Source: DATDAH01 sp036525535 (GTDB lineage: Bacteria > Actinomycetota > Acidimicrobiia > Acidimicrobiales > DATDAH01). Taken from it: DNA of 9,496 bases. Under the pieces are notes generated by a model. The model did not search any database, had not been told where the DNA came from, and saw only the letters and a list, made by a program, of their open reading frames with translations. The stretch is from positions 1-9,496 of the forward strand of contig DATDAH010000109.1 in assembly GCA_036525535.1 (NCBI GenBank), in the 5' to 3' direction. The position numbers were made by a program, and so were the translations under genes. The number at the start of each line of letters is the position of its first letter. Positions within the stretch are counted from its first letter, which is position 1. Shown piece after piece: positions 1-9,496 of the stretch.

Positions 1-1039
<1,039 letters not shown>

Positions 1040-1097
1040 GGTGCTCTCTCGGGGCGTTGCTCAGGGGGTGGGTCGCAGCGTCGCTCGGGGGCACACC

Positions 1098-1128
1098 TCG
1101 GGGGCGCACCCCCGAAGTCGGCTCGGGG
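1098..1128 (-). promoter_or_regulatory. Two mutually exclusive hairpins upstream of fusA
   Basis: On the transcribed strand, 1115-1098 forms a perfect 7-bp hairpin (TCGGGGG, loop TGCG, CCCCCGA). The segment 1128-1110 forms a 6-bp alternative (CCCCGA ... TCGGGG). Both use bases 1110-1115, so they cannot form together. They lie directly after the TAG of a possible 17-codon ORF and about 60-90 nt before the fusA ATG. This geometry resembles an attenuator or anti-attenuator, but there is no U-run, so it would not be a textbook intrinsic terminator. Complementarity is seen directly; function is inferred. In sequence this GC-rich, some short inverted repeats arise by chance. Confidence 0.35.
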
Positions 1129-1182
1129 CTACCGCAGGGTCTTGGACAGGGTCTTCTGAGACCCCTGCATGCGGTAGGACAT
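1129..1182 (-). CDS. Possible 17-aa leader peptide ORF upstream of fusA
   Basis: An ATG at 1182-1180 opens a 17-codon frame ending in TAG at 1131-1129, with the deduced peptide MSYRMQGSQKTLSKTLR. Its second half contains a direct repeat, AAGACCCTG twice at 12-nt spacing, encoding KTLS-KTLR. The ORF coincides almost exactly with a dyad: 1129-1136 pairs perfectly with 1170-1177, and 1147-1154 pairs with 1159-1167 (one bulge). A ribosome translating the ORF would therefore melt that fold and stop at the foot of the alternative hairpins that precede fusA. No convincing Shine-Dalgarno is seen; a 5-bp dyad (CCACT-AA-AGTGG, 1199-1188) sits just before the ATG. It could be a regulatory leader peptide or a chance ORF in a structured spacer. 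I do not recognise the peptide. Confidence 0.25.
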   Translation of the reverse strand: MSYRMQGSQKTLSKTLR

Positions 1183-1213
1183 CGGAGCCACTTTAGTGGT
1201 GGAGGCCACGAAT

Positions 1214-1235
1214 CCGGCGGCCTCTCGGCCGCCGG
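1214..1235 (-). terminator. Perfect GNRA-capped hairpin directly after rpsG
   Basis: Three nucleotides after the rpsG stop, the transcript can form a perfect 9-bp all-GC stem (CCGGCGGCC / GGCCGCCGG) closed by GAGA, a GNRA-type tetraloop. No U-run follows; the next bases are ATTCGTGGCC. It is therefore either a U-less terminator of the kind proposed for actinobacteria or a 3' stabiliser or processing element that sets rpsL-rpsG mRNA levels apart from fusA. The structure is visible in the sequence; which role it plays is inference. Confidence 0.6.
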
Positions 1236-1238
1236 CGA

Positions 1239-1709
1239 CTACCAGCGGTAGTGGGCGAAGGCCTTGTTGCTCTCGGCCATCTTGTGCAGGTCTTCCTTGC
1301 GCTTCATCGCCGCGCCGATGCCGTTGCTGGCGTCGAGCAGCTCGTTGGCCAGGCGCTCGGCCATGGTCCGCTCGCGGCGATCACGGGAGAAGCTGACCAG
1401 CCAGCGGATGGCCAGGGTGCTGGCCCGGCGACCGCCGACCTCCATGGGGACCTGGTAGGTGGCGCCACCGACCCGGCGGCTCTTCACCTCGAGCTGGGGG
1501 CGGACGTTGTCCACGGCCCGCTTCAGGGTCGAGACAGGCTCGGACCCGGTCTTCTGCTCGATGACGGTCATGGCGTCGTAGACGATGCGCTCGGCCGTGG
1601 TGCGCTTGCCCCGCTGCATGACCTTGTTGACGATCTGGGTGACGAGGACCGACTTGTAGATCGGGTCCGGCGGGTACACCCGACGGGGGGCTGGGCCTTT
1701 CCGCGGCAT
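1239..1709 (-). CDS. rpsG: 30S ribosomal protein uS7 (S7)
   Basis: uS7 binds the 3' major domain of 16S rRNA, starts assembly of the 30S head and contacts E-site tRNA. The product is 156 residues, the normal bacterial length. It has the typical start MPRKGPAPRRVYPPDP, the central QVPMEVGGRRASTLAIRWLV region (about residues 86-105) that belongs to the rRNA-binding body, and the usual short C-terminal end AHYRW. The start is ATG at 1709-1707, only 1 nt past the rpsL TGA. A strong AAGGAGGG Shine-Dalgarno (1722-1715) lies inside the end of rpsL, so translation is probably coupled to rpsL. In E. coli S7 feeds back on str operon mRNA at the rpsL-rpsG junction; with a 1-nt gap here there is no room for that intercistronic site. 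The gene is intact and ends just before a strong hairpin. Confidence 0.98.
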   Translation of the reverse strand: MPRKGPAPRRVYPPDPIYKSVLVTQIVNKVMQRGKRTTAERIVYDAMTVIEQKTGSEPVSTLKRAVDNVRPQLEVKSRRVGGATYQVPMEVGGRRASTLAIRWLVSFSRDRRERTMAERLANELLDASNGIGAAMKRKEDLHKMAESNKAFAHYRW

Positions 1710-1710
1710 C

Positions 1711-2082
1711 TCAGCCCTCCTTCTTGGCGCCGTACCGGCTACGGGCCTGGTTGCGCTGGCTGACGCCGGAGGCGTCGAGGGTGCCGCGGATGATCTTGTA
1801 GCGGACGCCGGGGAGGTCCTTCACCCGACCGCCGCGGACCAGGACGATGGAGTGCTCCTGGAGGTTGTGGCCCTCACCGGGGATGTAGGCGGTGACCTCC
1901 ATGCCGTTGTTCAGGCGGACACGGGCGACCTTGCGCAGCGCCGAGTTCGGCTTCTTGGGGGTGGCCGTGTACACCCGCGTGCACACGCCTCGCTTCTGGG
2001 GCGCTCCCTTGAGCGCCGGCGTCGCTTCCTTGCGACGCTTCGACTTGCGGCCCTTACGGACCAGTTGCTGCACGGTCGGCAC
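1711..2082 (-). CDS. rpsL: 30S ribosomal protein uS12 (S12)
   Basis: uS12 lies at the decoding centre of the small subunit and helps set translational accuracy; it is the classic streptomycin-resistance locus. The product is 123 residues and full length. It shows TPKKPNSALRKVARVRL (residues 41-57) and the GGRVKDLPGVRY loop (84-95). Lys43 and Lys88, the usual resistance positions, are both wild type. Asp89 is the residue methylthiolated by RimO in other bacteria. The start codon is GTG (2082-2080), supported by GAGAGG (2095-2090) 7 nt upstream and by the conserved PTVQQLVRKG N-terminus. The gene ends in TGA 1 nt before rpsG, and its last codons carry the rpsG ribosome-binding site. The 150-nt spacer upstream suggests it could have its own promoter, but no convincing -35/-10 pair was found. 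Confidence 0.98.
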   Translation of the reverse strand: MPTVQQLVRKGRKSKRRKEATPALKGAPQKRGVCTRVYTATPKKPNSALRKVARVRLNNGMEVTAYIPGEGHNLQEHSIVLVRGGRVKDLPGVRYKIIRGTLDASGVSQRNQARSRYGAKKEG

Positions 2083-2232
2083 GAACGAACCTCTCAGAAC
2101 ATCATGGGGATATGGGCAACACGTAGAGCCGCCCGAAAGAGACCTCAGAACCTACGGGGGATGTCACTCGGTCCTCGGGGACCGGGGACGGCAGACCAGC
2201 CTACGGGCACAACCCGCGAACGGCAAAGGGTG
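2083..2232 (-). other. 150-nt spacer between sulfatase-like gene B and rpsL
   Basis: This spacer is the natural place for an rpsL (str operon) promoter if rpsL is not simply co-transcribed from rpoC. It contains a short hairpin (2184-2169) and an 8-mer repeat, GTTCTGAG on the transcribed strand at 2151-2144 and 2100-2093. The second copy leads into the rpsL Shine-Dalgarno. The last 50 bases are less GC-rich, and the motifs TAGGTT and CATATC could act as -10 boxes. Neither has a recognisable -35 at 16-18 nt. No ORF of note is present. Confidence 0.35.
2169..2184 (-). terminator. Hairpin downstream of sulfatase-like gene B
   Basis: About 48 nt after the TGA of gene B the transcript can form a perfect 6-bp stem, CGGTCC-CCGA-GGACCG. 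No U-run follows directly. It could be a weak U-less terminator or a pause site separating the membrane-enzyme pair from rpsL. A 6-bp GC stem is common by chance in such DNA, so confidence is modest. Confidence 0.3.
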
Positions 2233-4314
2233 TCAACACTCGGGGACCTCGAACCAGGCGCCGTCGGTGACGTGCCAGAGGCTCGGGACGACGTCCTCGG
2301 ACCAGAGGGCGGGATCGGCCAAGGCGAAGACCCGGTGGTCCCCCTCCTGGGTCTCGTACACGGTCGTGGTGCCGGCGATGCGGCCGCCGACCACGACACC
2401 GAGGTCCAGGGTCCCCTCCTGATCGGTCTCGATCCGCCCGCTGACCCAGCCGGTCGTCCCCGGCACCGGGTCGATGGCGGACCAGCAGGCCTCCGGGTCC
2501 TCGCCCGACCCGGCGACCGCGGCCACGGGGCCGTCGATCAACGCCCCGTCGGGCCCGAGCCCGTAGAGCTGGAGGTGGTCACCCACCCCGAAGCGGTCCC
2601 AGATGTGGTCGACGACCGACTCGACGTCGAGATGGGTGGCATCCGTGCTCACCGTCTCGCCCTTGGCGTAGATGCCCCGCTCGTGGGCCTCGGGGACCGG
2701 GCCGACGAGGCTGGTGCCGTCGACTTCCCAGGGCAACTCGGTGTCGAGGAGGTCGGCGATGGTGGGCAGGATGTCGATGGTCTCGGCGGTCCGGTCGTCC
2801 CGATGGTCGGCCACGGGGGTCGTGGCCGGCGGCTTGACCACGAGGGGCACGGGCATGAGGCCGGCGAGGCTGTCCTCCTCCGGCACGCGCCGGTGGGTGC
2901 CGACGGTGAACGACGCCCCGTGATCGGCGGTGAACACGACCAAGGCGTCGTCGTACAGGCCCTCGGCCTCGAGTCGGTCGAGGAACTCGCCGAGCAGCAG
3001 GTCGGCCCGCTCCGCCTGGAGCAGGTGGCGCTGCAGGGCGAAGTCGGCGCCCGAGCTGGTGGTCCATTCGTTGTCGCTCAGCCCGGTGTTGCCCGGATTC
3101 GGGTAGGACGATCCGTCGGCGTGATAGGTCCACGGGACGTGGGGGAACACGGTGTGGATGAAGGTGAGCCAGGGCGCCCCCCGGGCCTGGATCTCGTCGA
3201 CCGCCGCCCGGAACTGGCCGACCCGGTCGTAGTCGCCGAGAGCGTCGACGAAGGCGTGCCGGTCGTTGGTCATCCGCTCGGCCTCCAGGTCGAGGGCCAC
3301 GGGATCGTGACCGAAGTTGGCCCACGTGTCGTTGATCGTCGGCAGCCAGCCCTCGAGGAGGCCCGGCAGCGTGACGTGGCCGGCGACGACGGCCAGGTCC
3401 TCGTACAGGACGTCGTCCGCGGCGCGGGGGCCGCCGGACGAGGACTCCTCGCACAGATCCGACGGACACAGCTCGGTGAGCTGTTCGTAGGCCGCGATGT
3501 CGTAGTCCTGGGCCAGGAAGGTGAAGAGGTTGTCGGGGTGACCGCTGGCCGTGGGCGGCACGTTGTCGTCGTGCACCCGGTTGCCGGTGAGGATGGCGGG
3601 GACAGCCTCGTGGGTGTAGGCGGCCACGGAGGTGGCGTTGGGGTACCAGATGCCGTCGTCGGCCAACCGGGCCAGGTTCGGGAACCGCTCCGCGTCGATC
3701 GTGACGCCGTCCACCGTGAGCACCGACGCCAGCGGGAGCTCGTCGAAGACCACGACGAAGATCGGCGGCTGCGCTCCGGTGACCGTGACGTCGGCGGCGG
3801 CCACCGCCTCCGGGAAGAGAAGGTCGCGAGTGGGGGACGCGAAGGCGAAGAAGCCGAGGAAGACCGCCGGCGCGAAGGCGAGCACCGAGACCACCGACCG
3901 CAGCAGGTCACGCCGGACGTAGGCCCGCGTGAACGCGTAGCCGGCCCCCGCGGCACCGAGGACGGTGACGGGCCCGGACACGTACGGCAGGTCGTCGAGC
4001 ACCGCGGCGACGAGGTCGTCCAGCACCCCGGCCGCCACGACGGCAGCAAGCAGGCCCATCACCACCAGGTGGACGGGCCAGGCCCACGCCCGGCGCACCA
4101 ATCCGACGAGGAGCTCGACGGCGATGAGGGCCACGGGGACGGCGAAGGCGACCAACCCGCTGACCAGGAGGACCTCGCCGCGATCGGCGTGGTGGGCCAC
4201 GAAGAAGGTCGGGTTGTCCCCGAGCACCCCCAGCACCGGTTGGGTCACCGCCAGGCTGCTGAGCGCGAGGACGTGGGCCGCTCGCCACGGCGCCGAGACG
4301 GGCGGGCTGCTCAC
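2233..4314 (-). CDS. Membrane-anchored sulfatase-like enzyme B (alkaline phosphatase superfamily)
   Basis: This predicted 693-residue protein has an N-terminal membrane region followed by an outward-facing sulfatase-fold domain. About four or five hydrophobic segments are visible, roughly residues 15-32, 47-73, 81-98, 113-129 and 138-160. The domain (about 184-530) holds the expected metal-site and active-site elements: VVVFDELP with Asp191, YTHEAVPAILTG with Thr234 as likely nucleophile, FPHVPW with His392, and TADHGASF with Asp464-His465. There is no C/S-x-P-x-R sulfatase signature. It shares with gene A an LCP-x-x-LC pair (Cys283, Cys288), and has further cysteines at 610 and at the C-terminal residue 693, perhaps for disulfides. 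The remaining ~160 residues look beta-rich and are unassigned. The start is GTG 4314-4312, overlapping the gene A stop as GTGA. No proper Shine-Dalgarno is present, implying translational coupling. The frame stays open up to 5097, but that extension lies inside gene A. The substrate is unknown; LTA-synthase-like phosphotransfer or phosphoester/sulfoester hydrolysis are all possible. Confidence 0.9.
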   Translation of the reverse strand: MSSPPVSAPWRAAHVLALSSLAVTQPVLGVLGDNPTFFVAHHADRGEVLLVSGLVAFAVPVALIAVELLVGLVRRAWAWPVHLVVMGLLAAVVAAGVLDDLVAAVLDDLPYVSGPVTVLGAAGAGYAFTRAYVRRDLLRSVVSVLAFAPAVFLGFFAFASPTRDLLFPEAVAAADVTVTGAQPPIFVVVFDELPLASVLTVDGVTIDAERFPNLARLADDGIWYPNATSVAAYTHEAVPAILTGNRVHDDNVPPTASGHPDNLFTFLAQDYDIAAYEQLTELCPSDLCEESSSGGPRAADDVLYEDLAVVAGHVTLPGLLEGWLPTINDTWANFGHDPVALDLEAERMTNDRHAFVDALGDYDRVGQFRAAVDEIQARGAPWLTFIHTVFPHVPWTYHADGSSYPNPGNTGLSDNEWTTSSGADFALQRHLLQAERADLLLGEFLDRLEAEGLYDDALVVFTADHGASFTVGTHRRVPEEDSLAGLMPVPLVVKPPATTPVADHRDDRTAETIDILPTIADLLDTELPWEVDGTSLVGPVPEAHERGIYAKGETVSTDATHLDVESVVDHIWDRFGVGDHLQLYGLGPDGALIDGPVAAVAGSGEDPEACWSAIDPVPGTTGWVSGRIETDQEGTLDLGVVVGGRIAGTTTVYETQEGDHRVFALADPALWSEDVVPSLWHVTDGAWFEVPEC

Positions 4315-6392
4315 CCCTCGCCCCGCACGATGAGGGGTCGGAGCGCGCCGTCCTCCCACAGCAGCAGGTCGAGGTCGACACCGTCGGCGGGCACCCGGTC
4401 GGCGTCCAGGAGGAGGGCGAACCCCTGCTCGTGGCGTTCCTCCTCGAACAGCGGCGACATCCCGCTGACCACGCCGTCGGCCACGGCCACCACCCAGGCG
4501 TCGTCGCCGACATCGCCTCCCGTGAGCCCGCCGCCCACGTAGGCGTGGCGGACGTCGTCGGCGCCGCCTTCGATGCCGTCCAGGCCCTCGACCGAGGCGG
4601 TCACGACGAGGGGCGCGCCGACCTCGAGGTCGTCGAGCGCGGCGTCGTAGAGGTCGCCGGGCGGGGTCGCACGGTAGAGCGAGCCCACGGGGTCCTCGGC
4701 GGAGAAGGCCCGGGGCCCGTCCTCGAGCAGCCGGGCCAGGTTGCCGGCCCCGTCGATCTGGAGGACGGCGTCGGGCTCGTAGAACCACCGGTTGGAGAAG
4801 CGGTAGTACGCCTTGTCCCCCGCCGCGCTGGCCGCCGAGCCGTCGTCGGCATCCAGGATCGAGGCCCCCACCGTCGGCCACGGCACCTTGGTGCCCATGA
4901 GGTCGGCCAGCGTGGGCAGGAGGTCCGTCGAGGACATGTTCACGTCGGTGGTCCCGGACTCGAGCCCGGGGGCCCGGATGAACAGTGTCGACCACATGAT
5001 CTCGTGGGCGTTGTGCTCGGTCAGCACCCGGCGGGCCTGGCCGTCCTGGAAGCTGGCGCCGTGGTCGGCGACGACGGCGATGACGGCGTCGTCCCACAGG
5101 GAGCTCTCCCGGAGGCGAGCGACGGTCTGGCCCACGAGGGTGTCGACATAGCGGGCCTGCAGCTCGAAGCGAAGGCGGTTGAAGCGGGCGGGCCAGGTCC
5201 CCGTCCAGCGTCCATCGGGGTCACCGCGCGGATCGCGCCCCGGCGAGGCGTACTCGGTGCCGTCGGGGAAGAAGCGCCAGGGCTCGTGGGGCAGGACGAG
5301 GTGCAGGTAGTGCAGTCCCGGTTGCGCCGTCGACTTCAGGGCCCCCAGGAAGTCCCGGAACCGGGTGGGTTGGATCTCCGCGTCCCGGCCGTGCTCGAAG
5401 GTCGGATCCGTGGGGTCGGTGACCTCCTCGACGAAGAAGTCCGATTCCGGGCCGGGGAACGCATCGAGGGACACCAGTTCCTGGACGACGTCCACCGTGT
5501 CGTCGGTGATGCCCCGCAGCCCGGCGTGATCCGTCGCGGTCAGCTCCGACGGGCAGAGCTCGCCCGGGCAGAGTCGGGTGATCGCCTCGGACACGTTGAA
5601 CTCGTAGGTGCCGCCGAGCAGGGTGAAGAGATTGTCCGGGTGGTCGGCCAGGAGGGGCACGTCGTCGCTGTCCGGGGCCACCCCCGACAGGAGGGTGGGC
5701 ACGGCGTGCAGCGTGAAGTTGCTGACCGTCGTGTAGTTCCGGTACCAGCGCGACTCGTCGGCCAGCGCGGCGAGGTTCGGGAAGCGTTCGGCGTCGACTT
5801 CACCGTTGGTATCGAGGATCGCCGCCGTCGGGAACTCGTCGAGGACGAGGACGACCAGCGGCGTCGTCGTCCCGGGATCGTCGACGATGTCGTACTCGCC
5901 CCCGCTGAGCAGGGCGGACGCCGGCGATGTGAAGAGGAAGGCGCCGACGGCCAGCACGGGGAGCAGCGCGAGGTACTCGAGGAAGAGCCGGGCTACGGCG
6001 ACTCGGCGGTAGAGCACCAGCCCGAGGGCGGCGATCCCGACGGCCACCGCCAGTGCGGCGAGGCCGAAGAGCACGTCCGCCGACTTGAGCGCCACGAGCA
6101 CGGCGAGGACGAGGAGGCCGGCCAGCGTGGCCAGGTGGGCAACGGACCGGACCCGGGCACCGAGGAGCCCGGTCAGGAGGCCCGCGCCCCACAGGACCAG
6201 AGCCGGGACGACCGCCACCAGCACCGCGAACACGGCCAGCTGCGTCCCGTCCACGCGCCGGAAGACGAAGGTCTCCGGGCTGCGCCCGAGGACGTCGAGG
6301 GTGGGCTGGACGATGGCCAGGCCCGTGAGCGCCGTCACCTCGAGCAGGCGCCGCAGCTCGGCCCGCGCCCCGCTCCCCTCGCCCTTCACCAC
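4311..6392 (-). CDS. Membrane-anchored sulfatase-like enzyme A (alkaline phosphatase superfamily)
   Basis: This is a 693-residue paralog of the next gene, equal in length when the GTG at 6392-6390 is used. About five hydrophobic segments span roughly residues 20-36, 51-78, 86-102, 106-127 and 136-158. A sulfatase-fold domain then runs from about 178 to 510. Key elements are VLVLDEFP (Asp185), NFTLHAVPTLLSG (Thr227 as likely nucleophile), VLPHEPW (His369) and VVADHGASF (Asp443-His444). The LCPGELC pair (Cys275, Cys280) matches the pair in gene B. A C-terminal ~180-residue region has no family I recognise. The start at 6392 is preferred because GGAAGG (6405-6400) lies 7 nt upstream. An alternative GTG at 6416 would add 8 residues but has no good Shine-Dalgarno and sits against a large hairpin; GTG 6389 is also possible. 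The family is sulfatase-like, but Thr at the nucleophile position argues against a formylglycine sulfatase. Location between rpoC and rpsL suggests constitutive, growth-linked expression; this is inference. Confidence 0.9.
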   Translation of the reverse strand: MVKGEGSGARAELRRLLEVTALTGLAIVQPTLDVLGRSPETFVFRRVDGTQLAVFAVLVAVVPALVLWGAGLLTGLLGARVRSVAHLATLAGLLVLAVLVALKSADVLFGLAALAVAVGIAALGLVLYRRVAVARLFLEYLALLPVLAVGAFLFTSPASALLSGGEYDIVDDPGTTTPLVVLVLDEFPTAAILDTNGEVDAERFPNLAALADESRWYRNYTTVSNFTLHAVPTLLSGVAPDSDDVPLLADHPDNLFTLLGGTYEFNVSEAITRLCPGELCPSELTATDHAGLRGITDDTVDVVQELVSLDAFPGPESDFFVEEVTDPTDPTFEHGRDAEIQPTRFRDFLGALKSTAQPGLHYLHLVLPHEPWRFFPDGTEYASPGRDPRGDPDGRWTGTWPARFNRLRFELQARYVDTLVGQTVARLRESSLWDDAVIAVVADHGASFQDGQARRVLTEHNAHEIMWSTLFIRAPGLESGTTDVNMSSTDLLPTLADLMGTKVPWPTVGASILDADDGSAASAAGDKAYYRFSNRWFYEPDAVLQIDGAGNLARLLEDGPRAFSAEDPVGSLYRATPPGDLYDAALDDLEVGAPLVVTASVEGLDGIEGGADDVRHAYVGGGLTGGDVGDDAWVVAVADGVVSGMSPLFEEERHEQGFALLLDADRVPADGVDLDLLLWEDGALRPLIVRGEG

Positions 6393-6399
6393 TTGGTCG

Positions 6400-6405
6400 C
6401 CTTCC
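6400..6405 (-). promoter_or_regulatory. Ribosome-binding site that decides the gene A start
   Basis: GGAAGG on the transcribed strand lies 7 nt before GTG 6392-6390 and 10 nt before GTG 6389-6387. The upstream in-frame GTG at 6416 has no comparable site, so this motif favours the shorter protein. Confidence 0.6.
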
Positions 6406-6426
6406 GTTCGCCGCACCGTAGACGCG

Positions 6427-6476
6427 CTTCTGGCGCCCGATTCGGTCGCGGTGACGACCGAACCAGGCGCCAGAAG
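6427..6476 (-). terminator. Large two-part hairpin after rpoC
   Basis: Nine nucleotides after the rpoC TAG there is a perfect 11-bp inverted repeat, CTTCTGGCGCC (6427-6437) with GGCGCCAGAAG (6466-6476). It encloses a second perfect 8-bp repeat, TTCGGTCG (6441-6448) with CGACCGAA (6455-6462). The two stems are separated by a 3+3-nt internal loop and capped by a 6-nt loop. This 50-nt structure almost fills the rpoC-gene A spacer. No U-run follows on the transcribed strand (CGCGTCTACG). It likely terminates or attenuates rpoBC transcription, or protects the rpoC mRNA 3' end, with the downstream genes reached by read-through or another promoter. Confidence 0.75.
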
Positions 6477-6485
6477 GGATGCGGC

Positions 6486-9496
<3,011 letters not shown>

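Noticed and set aside
1711..2082. Streptomycin-resistance mutation in rpsL
   Set aside because: Lys43 and Lys88 are both wild type and the loop sequences are canonical.
2093..2151. Repeated 8-mer GTTCTGAG before rpsL as an operator
   Set aside because: Only two short copies 51 nt apart with no wider similarity; one overlaps the Shine-Dalgarno region. Chance cannot be excluded.
2101..2160. Promoter for rpsL (TAGGTT or CATATC as -10 boxes)
   Set aside because: No matching -35 hexamer at 16-18 nt for either. Reported only as a spacer that could hold a promoter.
1852..4542. 896-codon open frame on the plus strand
   Set aside because: It runs antisense to rpsL and gene B. Its translation is rich in Gly, Asp, Arg, Val and His with no domain pattern, typical of shadow frames in GC-rich DNA.
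4315..5097. N-terminal extension of sulfatase-like gene B (frame open back to 5097)
   Set aside because: The extension is an antiphase reading of gene A with Arg/Pro/Gly-rich, low-complexity sequence. The GTG at 4314 gives a protein that aligns end to end with gene A and makes a 4-nt coupled overlap.
6393..6416. Upstream GTG start for gene A at 6416
   Set aside because: It adds only eight residues, has no good Shine-Dalgarno and begins 10 nt from the foot of a large hairpin. GTG 6392 has GGAAGG at 7 nt. It is not fully excluded.

Overview
This window is a very GC-rich piece of a bacterial chromosome in which every supported gene lies on the minus strand, so it is read from high to low coordinates. 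It carries the 3' two-thirds of rpoC (RNA polymerase beta'), two tandem membrane proteins of the sulfatase/alkaline-phosphatase superfamily, rpsL (uS12), rpsG (uS7) and the 5' third of fusA (EF-G). The rpoC > rpsL > rpsG > fusA order is the classic rpo-str housekeeping cluster. High GC, frequent GTG starts, a beta' without the large insertion that E. coli carries in its trigger loop, and actinobacterial-looking ribosomal proteins suggest a deep-branching actinomycete, perhaps Acidimicrobiia-like. That placement is inference.

Layout in transcription order: rpoC (9496 to 6486, N-terminus outside the window); a large two-part hairpin (6476-6427); membrane sulfatase-like gene A (6392 to 4311); gene B (4314 to 2233), overlapping A by 4 nt; a 150-nt spacer with a hairpin; rpsL (2082 to 1711); rpsG (1709 to 1239), 1 nt after the rpsL stop; a strong GNRA-capped hairpin directly behind rpsG; a highly structured 199-nt spacer with a possible 17-codon leader ORF; and fusA (1039 to 1, C-terminus outside the window).

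The core genes act in transcription (beta') and translation (uS12 and uS7 in the 30S head and decoding region, EF-G in translocation). The unusual cargo is the pair of paralogous membrane enzymes between rpoC and rpsL. Each has several N-terminal membrane segments and an outward-facing alkaline-phosphatase-superfamily domain. Both have Thr rather than a C/S-x-P-x-R sulfatase signature at the likely nucleophile, so a lipid- or envelope-linked phosphotransferase or hydrolase role is more plausible than a true sulfatase.

The points most worth a second look are: (1) beta' lacks all four cysteines of the usual second zinc site; (2) beta' has proline at a bridge-helix hinge position that is normally histidine; (3) the paired envelope enzymes embedded in the rpo-str cluster; (4) the rpsG-fusA spacer, whose short ORF and mutually exclusive hairpins resemble an attenuator. 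There is no gene-free stretch longer than 300 bases. I saw no tRNA, rRNA, CRISPR array, insertion sequence or prophage.
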